This document shows, one piece after another, positions 51,457-60,047 of a stretch of DNA of 64,000 bases (position 1 is its first letter; each line of letters begins with the position of its first letter). The notes beneath the pieces were generated by a model, which saw only the letters and a list, made by a program, of their open reading frames with translations, did not search any database and was not told the origin of the DNA. The position numbers were made by a program, and so were the translations under genes. The stretch covers positions 124,001 through 188,000 of the forward strand of contig CAWBCW010000026.1 of assembly GCA_963787345.1 (NCBI GenBank), read 5' to 3'. The DNA comes from Bacillus_BD sp963787345 (GTDB lineage Bacteria > Bacillota > Bacilli > Bacillales > Cytobacillaceae).

Positions 51457-52187
51457 TACCCTGCTTTTAGAAGGAATTGAGAAACAGCCTCATTAAATGC
51501 CTCTTTTTGCTCAATGTTGCTTAAATGCCCTGTATTATTAAAAAGGATCAGTTGTGAATTTTTTAAAAAACTGTTCATCAGCACAGCGTTTTGATATGGG
51601 GTAACTATGTCGTGACTGCCGCAAATTAATAGAACAGGTTTATTAATCAACGGGAGAATGGTGAAATAGTTAATTCCAATTGGTGCTCTTGCAGATTCGA
51701 TATAACTGTCTCTTATCTGAAAGGCCTCTAATGCCTCAATTTTACAAGATTGATTATACAGTGCAGTCTCTACTATTCGGGCTCGTAATTGATCTCTGTC
51801 ATGCAGGAAGAGGTGTCTAGAGAGCTGAATCGTACTATATGAAAGGAGAACAGGAATATACGATGCTGTATTAGCGAGAATTAATCCACTCACTCTTTCT
51901 GGACGCTGCCAATAAATCTCTTGAGCAATCATTCCTCCTAATGATAACCCACAAATAAAAGCAGTTGGAATGTTAAGATAATCTAGCAGATGAATGATAT
52001 CGAGTGCAAAGTTCTTAACGGTTATTCCATGATCTAATTGGGTTTCCCCGTGTCCCCTTAAATCCGGAATTATAAGACGGTAGTGGTCCGCAAGCTCGTG
52101 CTGAGGCCTCCACGCCTCTTTCTTGCTGCCTAGGCCGTGGATGAATACGATAGGTATTCCCTTTCCGATATCTTGATATACGATCAT
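51456..52187 (-). CDS. Alpha/beta-hydrolase
   Basis: A 243-residue protein from ATG 52187, chosen because AAAGG lies nine bases upstream; the longer frame adds 18 unlike residues. The oxyanion stretch is PIVFIHGLGSKKEAW near 12-26. The nucleophile elbow GLSLGG is near 78-83, the Asp is in LICGSHDIVTPYQNA, and the His in FNNTGHLSNIEQKEAFNE. It is a typical 3-oxoadipate enol-lactonase/esterase-like enzyme. Its proximity to the PHA genes is suggestive, but no depolymerase motif (such as a Ser-lipase box with PHB-binding linker) is seen. Substrate unknown. Confidence 0.85.
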   Translation of the reverse strand: MIVYQDIGKGIPIVFIHGLGSKKEAWRPQHELADHYRLIIPDLRGHGETQLDHGITVKNFALDIIHLLDYLNIPTAFICGLSLGGMIAQEIYWQRPERVSGLILANTASYIPVLLSYSTIQLSRHLFLHDRDQLRARIVETALYNQSCKIEALEAFQIRDSYIESARAPIGINYFTILPLINKPVLLICGSHDIVTPYQNAVLMNSFLKNSQLILFNNTGHLSNIEQKEAFNEAVSQFLLKAG

Positions 52188-52467
52188 ATTTGACTGCCTT
52201 TCCCTTATATATTTGCCTATTATTGTTATTATCCTGTACAAGTATTCCGTTATTTAAACTAGTCCTTAAGGGAAATTTCAATATATTTAATACAATCGGG
52301 TGCCTTACTTCTTATGGGGGTCTAAATGGAGTAAATAGAACATAAAAAAAGGCCTTCATCCCATTGATGAAAACCAAAACTAAGATTCATGCTTAATCAA
52401 ATTTTCTCGTCGAATTTACGTTCGGATACAATTTCTAAGCCTACACAAAGACAATTTCTGAAGGAAG

Positions 52468-53016
52468 TTAAAATAGATCTTCTAACTCTTCTTCCGAATG
52501 AACGGCAATTAGAATAATCGCCTTTTCCTCACCAATATTTTTTACAAAATGCGGGACACACGCATTCCAGCTAAAGGAATCCCCTTCTTCTAAAATAAAA
52601 GAATCCTCTCCCTGCTGTGCAAGGACTCTCCCTTTTAAGATTAAATGGCTTTCCTTTCCTTCGTGGGCATTTGCTTCACCCATTGATTCTTCTGGTTCAA
52701 ATTCAACCATCATCATTCTTAATCCACGGAATGAAGCGATATGTTCTATCTTTAATGAGCGATGTGTAGAAATGGCTCGTTCCTTTTTCTTCACAACACG
52801 CATATGTTCTTCCTTTTCAAGCAATAAATAAGGCAATGGAACTTCAAGAAAGTTAGCTATTGTTTGCAAGGTATTGATAGAAGGGGAGGTATGATTATTT
52901 TCAACATTACTAATAAATCCTTTTGATAAACCAGTAGCTTCACACATTTGTGCTATGGTTATTTGTTTTCTTTTACGAATCAACCGAATTTTGGCGCCGA
53001 TATCCAGTATAATCAC
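52468..53016 (-). CDS. XRE-family regulator with C-terminal cupin
   Basis: A protein of about 182 residues. The N-terminal lambda-repressor-type helix-turn-helix is at 8-62 (IRLIRKRKQITIAQMCEATGLSKGFISNVENNHTSPSINTLQTIANFLEVPLPYLL). A cupin_2 barrel follows with ANAHEGKESHLILKGRVLAQQGEDSFILEEGDSFSWNACVPHFVKNIGEE. The start is unusual: GAGGTGAT overlaps the annotated GTG (53016), and an ATA or CTG at 53010-53005 lies at a better distance. It is divergent from the hydrolase/dioxygenase/DoxX operon, with direct repeats in between, so it is the likely regulator, sensing a small molecule in the cupin. Confidence 0.87.
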   Translation of the reverse strand: MIILDIGAKIRLIRKRKQITIAQMCEATGLSKGFISNVENNHTSPSINTLQTIANFLEVPLPYLLLEKEEHMRVVKKKERAISTHRSLKIEHIASFRGLRMMMVEFEPEESMGEANAHEGKESHLILKGRVLAQQGEDSFILEEGDSFSWNACVPHFVKNIGEEKAIILIAVHSEEELEDLF

Positions 53017-53041
53017 CTCAAAAGTTTTCTTATAGGGAACT

Positions 53042-53119
53042 AATATTCATATTACCAAAATAGTTATTGACAATCTATAGTATTCTCTGTTAATTTAAAA
53101 GTAACAAATATTCATATTT
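53042..53119. promoter_or_regulatory. Direct-repeat operator flanking the mhq-like operon promoter
   Basis: AATATTCATATT occurs at 53042-53053 and again at 53107-53118, in the same orientation. The promoter TTGACA (53067-53072), with a -10-like TAATTT at about 53091-53096, lies between the copies. A small GAAAC/GTTTC dyad follows at 53121-53133. This fits an operator for the divergently encoded XRE-cupin regulator. Confidence 0.55.
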
Positions 53120-53165
53120 AGAAACTTAGTTTCCTATTACAAAACATTTAATGGAGATGAGAAGT

Positions 53166-53813
53166 ATGGAGATACCTTTGTACTATGAACTTCGTAAACC
53201 TAATGAAATAGATCCGCAGAAAAAGTATCCTGCTATATTCCTGATGCACGGAATGGGGAGTAATGAACAAAACATGTTCCCTCTTGTACAAGGATTAGAA
53301 GAACAAATGTTTATCTTTAGTATTCGTGGTCCTCTTACTCATGGGCCGGGTTATTCCTTTTTTACAATTGAAGCATATGGAAAACCAGATCGAGATATAT
53401 TTAAGAAATCTTTAGGTCAGTTAACCGACTTTATCGAATATGCTTCCGAGAAATATCCAGTCGATCAAGATCAGTTATTTTTACTAGGATTCAGCCAAGG
53501 TTCAATTCTATCGATGTCCCTTGCATTAACCCTTGGAGATAAAATAAAGGGCATTGTGGCTTTGAGTGGGTATATTCCTAAGCAGATCTTGACAGAAGAA
53601 TATGACATCCAATCTGTCGATAAGCTATCCGTATTTATTTCACACGGTGAAGTGGACGGGGTATTGCCTTACGAATGGGGAGTCGAGGCGCAAGAGTATT
53701 TTAAAGGGTTAAACGCAAATGTATCTTTTCACGTGTATCCAGAAGGTCATTCCATATCCGTACAAAACCAGCAAGATTTTATGAAATGGATGAAAGATCA
53801 TCTTAGACAGTAA
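53166..53813 (+). CDS. mhqD: Carboxylesterase/phospholipase-type hydrolase (MhqD-like)
   Basis: A 215-residue alpha/beta-hydrolase from ATG 53166 (GGAGATGAG upstream). The oxyanion segment IFLMHGMGSNEQNMFPLVQGLEEQMFIFSIRGPLTHGPGYSFF is near 22-65, the nucleophile elbow GFSQGS near 110, the Asp in SHGEVDGVLPYEWG, and the His in YPEGHSISVQN. This is the MhqD/YodD-type hydrolase that in B. subtilis helps to detoxify quinones and other electrophiles. It is the first gene of an operon with a ring-cleavage dioxygenase and a DoxX protein, 17 bases before the next gene. Confidence 0.85.
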   Translation: MEIPLYYELRKPNEIDPQKKYPAIFLMHGMGSNEQNMFPLVQGLEEQMFIFSIRGPLTHGPGYSFFTIEAYGKPDRDIFKKSLGQLTDFIEYASEKYPVDQDQLFLLGFSQGSILSMSLALTLGDKIKGIVALSGYIPKQILTEEYDIQSVDKLSVFISHGEVDGVLPYEWGVEAQEYFKGLNANVSFHVYPEGHSISVQNQQDFMKWMKDHLRQ

Positions 53814-53830
53814 GGGGAGGTAGAAAAATA

Positions 53831-54616
53831 ATGTTACCATCATTATTTATTGCACACGGAGCACCGTTGTTAGCAATTGAAAATAACCAATATACACAGT
53901 TCTTAAATCAACTGGGAAAAACAATGCCAAAACCAAAGGCGATTATTCTTTTCTCAGCCCACTATGAGTCAGCTGTACAAAGAGTAAGTGATATTGAAGG
54001 TGAATATGAAACAATCTATGACTTCGGAGGCTTTCCTGAAGAGCTATATCGCATCCAATATCCTGCAAAAGGAGAAAAATCCATAACGGAGGAAATTAAA
54101 GGCTTGTTTACCCAACAAGGGATTTCTTTTGAAGTAGATACCGGGCGTGGTCTCGATCATGGAGCATGGGTGGTACTCAGAATGCTTTATCCAAATGCAG
54201 ATGTGCCAGTTATCTCGATGTCAGTTAACCAACATATAACTCCTGAAGAGCAATATCAGATTGGAAAGGCATTGTCACGCTTGCGAGAAAAGGATGTCTT
54301 GATCATTGGTAGTGGTGGTACCGTTCATAATCTTCGTATGGTTGGATGGGAGAAGGACGGCAAGGAAAATGATCAATGGGCGATTGATTTTGATCAATGG
54401 TTGGAGAAGCATCTAACAACTTGGGACACAGCATCATTGTTTGACTACTATTCATTAGCACCAAATGCTGGGCATGCTGTACCAGCCTATGGTAAAGAGC
54501 ATTTTGTACCCATCTTTTATGCGATGGGAGCAGCAGATGATACGAAAAGAGCTAAATTATTACACCGTAGCTATCGTTATGGTAACTTAAGTCACAGTGT
54601 CTGGCAGTTTGGTTAA
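53831..54616 (+). CDS. Class III extradiol ring-cleavage dioxygenase (DODA / MhqO-like role)
   Basis: A 261-residue LigB-superfamily dioxygenase of the 4,5-DOPA extradiol type. The metal-site residues are visible: LFIAHGAPLLAIE near 5-17, ILFSAHYES near 39-47, GRGLDHGAWVVLRMLYPNADVPVISMSVNQH near 116-146, and LIIGSGGTVHNLRM near 163-176. It opens catechol-type rings using Fe(II) or Zn(II). GGGGAGG lies upstream, and the gene follows the hydrolase by 17 bases, so quinone or catechol detoxification is the likely job. Confidence 0.88.
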   Translation: MLPSLFIAHGAPLLAIENNQYTQFLNQLGKTMPKPKAIILFSAHYESAVQRVSDIEGEYETIYDFGGFPEELYRIQYPAKGEKSITEEIKGLFTQQGISFEVDTGRGLDHGAWVVLRMLYPNADVPVISMSVNQHITPEEQYQIGKALSRLREKDVLIIGSGGTVHNLRMVGWEKDGKENDQWAIDFDQWLEKHLTTWDTASLFDYYSLAPNAGHAVPAYGKEHFVPIFYAMGAADDTKRAKLLHRSYRYGNLSHSVWQFG

Positions 54617-54664
54617 TTTCATTAAAAAATACAACACGATTTAATACAGGGGAGAGAGAAACAG

Positions 54665-55087
54665 ATGGAAAATAAATTTGAAGTAAGTACACTTATTTTA
54701 CGAGTCATATTAGGGATTACATTCTTTGTTCATGGGTATGTTAAATTTTCAGGCGGAATTGAAAATACAGTGGATTGGTTTGCATATATTGGCCTACCAG
54801 GTTCATTAGCCTATGTGGTAGCTATCATTGAGCTTGTTGGTGGACTAGCTTTAATTATTGGATTAGGTAGTAAAGTGGTTTCTGGTTTATTAGCGGTCAT
54901 CATGATTGGCGCTATTTTAAAGGGGAAATTAGCAGCTGGATACCTTGGAGATGGTACAGGGGCTGGATGGGAATTTGATTTAGCTTTGTTAGCAATGGCT
55001 GTTGCGATTGCAATGACTGGAAGCAAGTTACTATCTGTTGACCAACTACTATCTAAAAAACAGGGTTCAGTGAGTGAGAATATGTAA
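54665..55087 (+). CDS. DoxX-family membrane protein (MhqP-like)
   Basis: A 140-residue protein with four membrane helices. LILRVILGITFFVHGYVKFSGGIENTVDWFAYIGLPGSLAYVVAIIELVGGLALIIGLGSKVVSGLLAVIMIGAI is the DoxX pattern, with an HGxxKF near helix 1. In B. subtilis MhqP (DoxX) accompanies a dioxygenase in the methylhydroquinone/catechol response. GGGGAGAG lies upstream, and the gene is third in the operon behind the dioxygenase by 48 bases. Confidence 0.88.
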   Translation: MENKFEVSTLILRVILGITFFVHGYVKFSGGIENTVDWFAYIGLPGSLAYVVAIIELVGGLALIIGLGSKVVSGLLAVIMIGAILKGKLAAGYLGDGTGAGWEFDLALLAMAVAIAMTGSKLLSVDQLLSKKQGSVSENM

Positions 55088-55094
55088 TCATTTA

Positions 55095-55136
55095 AAAAAG
55101 CTTATCAAACGAGGATTCATGTTTGATAAGCTTTTT
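55095..55136. terminator. Bidirectional terminator
   Basis: A perfect 16-bp stem AAAAAGCTTATCAAAC / GTTTGATAAGCTTTTT, between the DoxX gene and the convergent dehydrogenase. Confidence 0.95.
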
Positions 55137-55140
55137 ATTT

Positions 55141-56238
55141 TTATGCTAAAAGGGTTGAATGACTATATTCCTCTAATTCCTTGATAGCCTTGCTTACAAC
55201 TTCAGCAGTCATTTTACCTGGCATTACGTGAATGGATTCTCCCGGAATTACAGTTTTTTCAGCCACTTTGGCTATCATTTCACCGGTCACTTGTTTAGCA
55301 CCTAGATTTTCGAGTGACAGCGGTAAATCTAACTGCTGATAAAAAGGAAGGATCTTCGCGATTTCATCCCATTTATTTTCTAAAACTAATTGAACAAGAA
55401 TTCCATAAGCTACTTTTTCACCGTGCAATACATGGTGGGTTTCCTCTAAGGCGGTAAGGCCGTTGTGAACAGCGTGGGCGCCGGCGACACGGCCATAATG
55501 GTCACCAAACCCACCAACCATTCCACCTAGCATAATGATCGTTTCTGTGACCTTTATGAAGTCTTCAGTAAGCTTTCCTGCTTTGGCTGCCTGAACAGCC
55601 CCTTCAGAGTACTGTAGTAAAATATCTTTACATTGCTTTGCAGTGAAGTAACAAATTTCTAATGGAACAGATTTATTTTCGATATGGGCTAATTGAACGT
55701 CTGCCTCGTACCATTTGGCAAGGGTGTCAGCAATTCCTGCAATGAACATATCTAGCGGACCGTGCAATAAGATTTCGGGTTCTATTAAAACGAGTGATGC
55801 TCCAATAGGGTAAACATCGAAACGAGTGAATGCGCCAGCATCATCATAAATTACGCTTACGGGTGTCCAGGGTGAGCAATTAGATGCTAGAGTAGGAATC
55901 AAAACAGTTGGTTTGTGTGCTGTATGACCAGCCGATTTTGTTAAATCAAGAACTTTACCGCCACCGACGCCAATGATGGCATCGAAGTCACCTTCAACTA
56001 CGAGTTTTGAAACGACTTCAATTTCAGATAAGGAGTTTTCTCCATGATATTGATAGGTTGAGTGTTCCACTTTAACTAAATGGGGCCAATAAGGCTTTGT
56101 CGCTGCCCATGATTTTTCTCCATGAACAATCAGTACTTTATTAAAACCATGTTCTAATAATTTATCTTCTAATTGTGCTAAAATACCTGATTTTAGTACA
56201 TACTCACCAGGGGCTCCATGAACATAAATTGTCTCCAT
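55141..56238 (-). CDS. Iron-containing alcohol dehydrogenase / glycerol-dehydrogenase-like oxidoreductase
   Basis: A 365-residue protein. The nucleotide site GVGGGKVLDLTKSAGH is near 92-107, LIPTLASNCSPWTPVSVIY near 115-133. The metal-binding Asp is in IAGIADTLAKWYEAD (about 170) and the His residues in GAHAVHNGLTALEETHHVLHGEKVAYG (about 255-280). The HcxA/YbdH and GldA groups look alike in this respect; substrates are small hydroxy compounds. AAGGAGAA precedes the ATG. It lies between the mhq-like operon and the met transporter with terminators on both sides, so it is monocistronic. Confidence 0.85.
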   Translation of the reverse strand: METIYVHGAPGEYVLKSGILAQLEDKLLEHGFNKVLIVHGEKSWAATKPYWPHLVKVEHSTYQYHGENSLSEIEVVSKLVVEGDFDAIIGVGGGKVLDLTKSAGHTAHKPTVLIPTLASNCSPWTPVSVIYDDAGAFTRFDVYPIGASLVLIEPEILLHGPLDMFIAGIADTLAKWYEADVQLAHIENKSVPLEICYFTAKQCKDILLQYSEGAVQAAKAGKLTEDFIKVTETIIMLGGMVGGFGDHYGRVAGAHAVHNGLTALEETHHVLHGEKVAYGILVQLVLENKWDEIAKILPFYQQLDLPLSLENLGAKQVTGEMIAKVAEKTVIPGESIHVMPGKMTAEVVSKAIKELEEYSHSTLLA

Positions 56239-56276
56239 CTTTAGTTCTCCTTTTTTAAGTGATCTTTTATAAAAAA

Positions 56277-56311
56277 TACCCCTACCATAAAAGATAAGAG
56301 GGTAGGGGTAT
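56277..56311 (-). terminator. Terminator of the met transporter operon
   Basis: ATACCCCTACC (56277-56287) pairs perfectly with GGTAGGGGTAT (56301-56311). On the minus strand TTTTTTA follows. Confidence 0.88.
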
Positions 56312-56317
56312 ATCGTA

Positions 56318-57151
56318 TTATTTCTCAGTCATCCAAGCTGGTTTCCCAAAGCCTTGGAATTCTTCATCAATAACCTTTTCAAATTCGTCAGATTCAACGA
56401 CTTCGATAATATCATTTGCTAATTGTGAATCTTTATTTGCTGTTTTTACAGCAACGACATTACGGTAGCGATCATCCATGTTTTCAAGTTGTAAGGCATC
56501 GAGAAGGTTCATTTTAGCTGCAATTGCAAAGTTTCCTGGTACTGCCGATAAATCAGCACTTTCTACGGCACGAGGTAATTGGCCTGCTTCAATTTCTTGG
56601 AATACTAGATTTTTTGGATTTTCAACAATATCCTTTTTGGATACAGTTAATGGGTCTGCATCTTCACTAACAGTTAATAATCCTGCATCTTGTAATGTAT
56701 TAAATGCACGTGCTGCGTTTGTTGGATCATTTGGAACCGCGACTGTAGAACCATCTTTAATGTCATCTAGTGACTTATAGACATTAGAGTAAATGCCCAT
56801 TGGTGCTGTAGGTACAATAATTAAGGGAGTTAATTCCATATTGTTTTGTTTAGCAAAGTCTTCAAGGTAAATTGTGTGTTGGAAAAGATTTGCATCGATG
56901 TCTCCGTTATCGAGTGCATTATTCGGTTGGATATAATCACTGAACTCGGTTAACTTTACAGAATACCCTTTTTCCTTAAGACCAGGGATAATTGCTTTTG
57001 TCAACATATCACTATATGGGCCTGCTGTTGCCCCTAATTCAATTTCTTTTGATTCTGTTTCGTCAACATTTTCATTCTTGTCGCCACCGCCACACGCTGC
57101 TAATAGAGCGACTGCCAAAAAGGTAACTAATGTAATTAACCATTTCTTCAT
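56318..57151 (-). CDS. metQ: Methionine ABC transporter substrate-binding lipoprotein
   Basis: A 277-residue NlpA-family lipoprotein from ATG 57151 (AGAAGG eight bases upstream). The signal KKWLITLVTFLAVALLAACGGG has lipobox LAAC with the lipidated Cys at 20. The mature fold is recognisable from ELGATAGPYSDMLTKAIIPGLKEKGYSVKLTEFSDYIQPNNALDNGDIDANLFQHTIYLEDF and VAVPNDPTNAARAFNTLQDAGLL, both characteristic of MetQ. It binds D- or L-methionine outside the cell. It is the last gene of the metNPQ operon under the SAM riboswitch. Confidence 0.95.
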   Translation of the reverse strand: MKKWLITLVTFLAVALLAACGGGDKNENVDETESKEIELGATAGPYSDMLTKAIIPGLKEKGYSVKLTEFSDYIQPNNALDNGDIDANLFQHTIYLEDFAKQNNMELTPLIIVPTAPMGIYSNVYKSLDDIKDGSTVAVPNDPTNAARAFNTLQDAGLLTVSEDADPLTVSKKDIVENPKNLVFQEIEAGQLPRAVESADLSAVPGNFAIAAKMNLLDALQLENMDDRYRNVVAVKTANKDSQLANDIIEVVESDEFEKVIDEEFQGFGKPAWMTEK

Positions 57152-57182
57152 AAATAATACCTTCTTTCTATTAAAATTTAAT

Positions 57183-57854
57183 TTATCGTTTATCAACGGC
57201 CTTAGCGATAAAGTCGCCGAGGAGTTGAATCACTTGAACTAAGACAATTAAGATGACAACGGTGGTAATCATGATGGTGTTATCATAACGATAATACCCA
57301 AAACGGATCGCCAAGTCTCCGATACCGCCGCCACCAATGGTTCCAGCCATAGCCGAGAATCCGACTAAACTAATTAACGTAAGGGTAATTCCAGAAATAA
57401 TCCCTGACTTTGCTTCTAATAAAAGCACATCTTTAATAATCATCCATGGCGTGGCGCCAGCAGCAATGGCGGCTTCAATAACTCCTTTGTCAATTTCACG
57501 TAGTGAAGTTTCAACAATTCGAGCAAAAAATGGAATTGCCGCGACAGAAAGGGAAACACTTGCTGCTGTAGGTCCAATTTGCGTGCCAACAATTGCTTTT
57601 GTTAAAGGGATTAAGGCCACAAGCAAAATGATAAAGGGAATTGAACGGATCATATTGACAATGAACCCTAAAGCAATTTGAATAAGGCGGTTTTCCCAAA
57701 ACAACCCTTTATCTGTCACAAATAATAGAATTCCAACGGGTAATCCAATCACAAGAGCAACAACTAAGGAAATGGCAATCATATAGAGAGTCTGTATAAA
57801 GGCTGTGTTAATATCAGGAATAAGTTCTATTAAATGTTGGATATCAATCCCCAT
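57183..57854 (-). CDS. metP: Methionine ABC transporter permease
   Basis: A 223-residue MetI/MetP permease from ATG 57854 (GGAGGTG seven bases upstream; the longer frame is an artefact that overlaps metN by more than 80 bases). Five membrane helices, with the ABC-coupling loop IVETSLREIDKGVIEAAIAAGATPWMIIKDVLLLEAKSGIISG. It overlaps the end of metN by 11 bases. It forms the membrane channel for methionine. Confidence 0.95.
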   Translation of the reverse strand: MGIDIQHLIELIPDINTAFIQTLYMIAISLVVALVIGLPVGILLFVTDKGLFWENRLIQIALGFIVNMIRSIPFIILLVALIPLTKAIVGTQIGPTAASVSLSVAAIPFFARIVETSLREIDKGVIEAAIAAGATPWMIIKDVLLLEAKSGIISGITLTLISLVGFSAMAGTIGGGGIGDLAIRFGYYRYDNTIMITTVVILIVLVQVIQLLGDFIAKAVDKR

Positions 57855-58857
57855 GACGCAACACCTCCACATAGGCATTCCGCTTTTGAATAAAATCAAT
57901 GGCTTGCTGGATTTCTTCTTTCGAACCATTGATTTCCATGATAAACACTCCTAAAGGAGACTCTTGAATATACTCGATAGAGCCATGAAGGAAGTTTCCA
58001 TTTACATTAAATTGTTTTAATGTATCAGAAATAATTCCTTCACCAGCAATTTCCCCCTTAAAGGTTACCTTAATAATTGTACCTTTACAGTTTTTAATAA
58101 TAACATCTGGCACATCATAGTTAACAACAGAACTGATAAACTCCTTTGTTAACTCAGTTTTAGGATTTGCAAAGATTTCATATACAGGACCTTCTTCAAT
58201 AACTTGTCCATTTTGCATAATTGCCATGTGATGGCAGATTTCTTTCACAACATCCATTTCATGTGTAATTAATACGATGGTAATGTTTAGCTCTTCATTG
58301 ATCCTTTTCAATAGCTTTAAAATGGACCTTGTTGTCGTCGGGTCAAGTGCTGATGTCGCTTCGTCACACAATAAGACTGTAGGGTTGTTAGCAAGTGCCC
58401 GTGCAATCCCAACTCGTTGTTTTTGACCACCACTAAGTTGAGAAGGATAAACATTTCTCTTATCAGAAAGTCCGACCATATCTAATAACTCGTCTACTCG
58501 TATGTTAATTTTGTCTGTTGGAACCTTTGCTGCTTTTAGTGAAAAAGCAATATTTTCAGCGACTGTTTTTTGACTAATTAAGTAAAAGTGTTGAAAGATC
58601 ATCCCAATTTTGAGGCGCGCTTTCCGTAATTGATTGCTATTTAACTTCACTAAACTAACGCCATCGACTAAGATTTCACCGGAGGTAGGTCGTTCAAGTA
58701 AATTGATACAGCGTAAAAGGGAACTTTTCCCTGCTCCTGAATAACCAACAATTCCATAAATTTGCCCCTTTTTAATCGTTAATGAAACATTATCAACGCC
58801 TTTGATGGGGCCACTTTTTGAGTTATATATTTTTGAGAGGTTTTTTATTTCAATCAT
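57844..58857 (-). CDS. metN: Methionine ABC transporter ATP-binding protein
   Basis: A 337-residue ATPase. Walker A is GYSGAGKSS (38-46), the signature LSGGQKQRVGIARAL, Walker B VLLCDEATSALDP, and the His switch VLITHEMDVVKEICHH. The C-terminal NIL domain (about 260-337, IIKVTFKGEIAGEGIISDTLKQFNVNGNFLHGSIEYIQESPLGVFIMEINGS) is the methionine-sensing transinhibition domain. It is the first gene of the operon, 127 bases downstream of the SAM-I aptamer. Confidence 0.96.
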   Translation of the reverse strand: MIEIKNLSKIYNSKSGPIKGVDNVSLTIKKGQIYGIVGYSGAGKSSLLRCINLLERPTSGEILVDGVSLVKLNSNQLRKARLKIGMIFQHFYLISQKTVAENIAFSLKAAKVPTDKINIRVDELLDMVGLSDKRNVYPSQLSGGQKQRVGIARALANNPTVLLCDEATSALDPTTTRSILKLLKRINEELNITIVLITHEMDVVKEICHHMAIMQNGQVIEEGPVYEIFANPKTELTKEFISSVVNYDVPDVIIKNCKGTIIKVTFKGEIAGEGIISDTLKQFNVNGNFLHGSIEYIQESPLGVFIMEINGSKEEIQQAIDFIQKRNAYVEVLRHGD

Positions 58858-58931
58858 AAGGCACCTTCTTTCAAGAAAACCGTGTTAATTAAACCCGTGT
58901 AAGTCAATAGGAATAAAGAGTTTTTTGTTTT

Positions 58932-58959
58932 AAAAAAGCTTCTTTCCTTTGAAAGAAGC
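58932..58959 (-). terminator. SAM riboswitch terminator
   Basis: A perfect 9-bp stem GCTTCTTTC / GAAAGAAGC with six Ts on the minus strand. A competing hairpin TCGAAAT/ATTTCGA at 58961-58983 lies between it and the aptamer. Confidence 0.9.
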
Positions 58960-58983
58960 ATCGAAATACAAGTTAAATTTCGA

Positions 58984-59085
58984 CTTATCTTTCAGAATAA
59001 ACATATTCCGCAGGATTTAGCACCTTCCCATAAGGGGGTTGCTGGACGTCATCGGGCCTTTCCCTCAGTCGCTCTGGATAAGTTG
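58984..59085 (-). ncRNA. SAM-I (S-box) riboswitch
   Basis: On the minus strand, CTTATC opens P1 (59082-59077) and GATAAG closes it (58989-58984). Between lie CAGAGCGACTGAGGGA, GGCCCGATGACG, CAGCAACC and GGTGCTAAATCCTGC, all conserved SAM-I blocks. It controls metNPQ: high SAM terminates transcription. Confidence 0.96.
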
Positions 59086-59172
59086 TTAAAATTAAATTAT
59101 ATATGAATAGTACTAATCTATTATTATTTTGTCAATAAAGGAATCTTTACTTTTTAAATATAATATTAATTA

Positions 59173-59949
59173 CTAATATAGATCAGTTCTTCTATCTTGA
59201 AAAACAGGGATTGTATTCCTGACTTGATCAACCTCATTTAAATCTACTTCTGCATAGTAAATACCTTCTTTTGTTTGTCCGCCTACGAGAAGCTCGCCCC
59301 ATGGAGCAATAACCATTGAGTGCCCGTCAAATTCATTGTTCGTGTCGCTACCGACACGGTTGATGCCGACAATAAAACACTGGTTCTCAATAGCTCTGGC
59401 CTGCAATAATAATTGCCAATGGTCCGTTCGTTTTGTCGGCCATTGAGCGGGTATAAACATGATTTTAGCGCCATTTAAGACGTGTGAACGAATCCATTCA
59501 GGAAAACGGAGGTCATAACAAATGACGCCGCCACATGTAACTTCGTCCAATTGGAAGATATTATTACTCTGACCGGGTTCCAAGTATAAATGTTCATCCA
59601 TCAATTTAAAGAGATGAGCTTTATCATATTGTGAAATAATATTTCCGTTTCGGTCTGAAACATACATTGTGTTAAAGAACTTTCCATCTCTACTTGTAGC
59701 TACGGAGCCTCCGACAATATTTACAGCATACTTATTTGAAAGCCGTGTTAAAAATTGTTTTGTATCATTTCCGTTTTCGTCCGCAATTGTAGATAATTCC
59801 TTTAGATCATAACCTGTATTCCACATCTCAGGGAGTACTATAACATCTGAATTTTGTTTAACGGCCTCTGCAATTAGATTTTCAACTTTGGAGAAGTTAA
59901 TATTTGGTTTACCGAGTGCTATATCCATTTGGACACATGCAATTTTCAT
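59173..59949 (-). CDS. mtnU: Carbon-nitrogen hydrolase family protein (MtnU)
   Basis: A 258-residue nitrilase-superfamily protein from ATG 59949 (GAGGCGGTGGG upstream). The catalytic triad is visible as E41 (VLPEMWNTG), K110 (YDKAHLF) and C144 (GVICYDLRFPEW). It is related to MtnU/YkrU of the B. subtilis methionine salvage cluster, likely an omega-amidase that removes ammonia from alpha-ketoglutaramate or alpha-ketosuccinamate formed by the transaminase. It is divergent from mtnE, which supports this pairing. Confidence 0.88.
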   Translation of the reverse strand: MKIACVQMDIALGKPNINFSKVENLIAEAVKQNSDVIVLPEMWNTGYDLKELSTIADENGNDTKQFLTRLSNKYAVNIVGGSVATSRDGKFFNTMYVSDRNGNIISQYDKAHLFKLMDEHLYLEPGQSNNIFQLDEVTCGGVICYDLRFPEWIRSHVLNGAKIMFIPAQWPTKRTDHWQLLLQARAIENQCFIVGINRVGSDTNNEFDGHSMVIAPWGELLVGGQTKEGIYYAEVDLNEVDQVRNTIPVFQDRRTDLY

Positions 59950-60047
59950 TTTCCCACCGCCTCTAGACAAGTTTACTTAAAGATTATAGAATTTTAGATA
60001 AAAACTCAATCATATTGCAATATATTATTTTAATAAAGGTGGCTATT

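Noticed and set aside
57855..57929. Longer N-terminus of the methionine permease
   Set aside because: It would overlap metN by 86 bases, and a GGAGGTG ribosome binding site points to ATG 57854.
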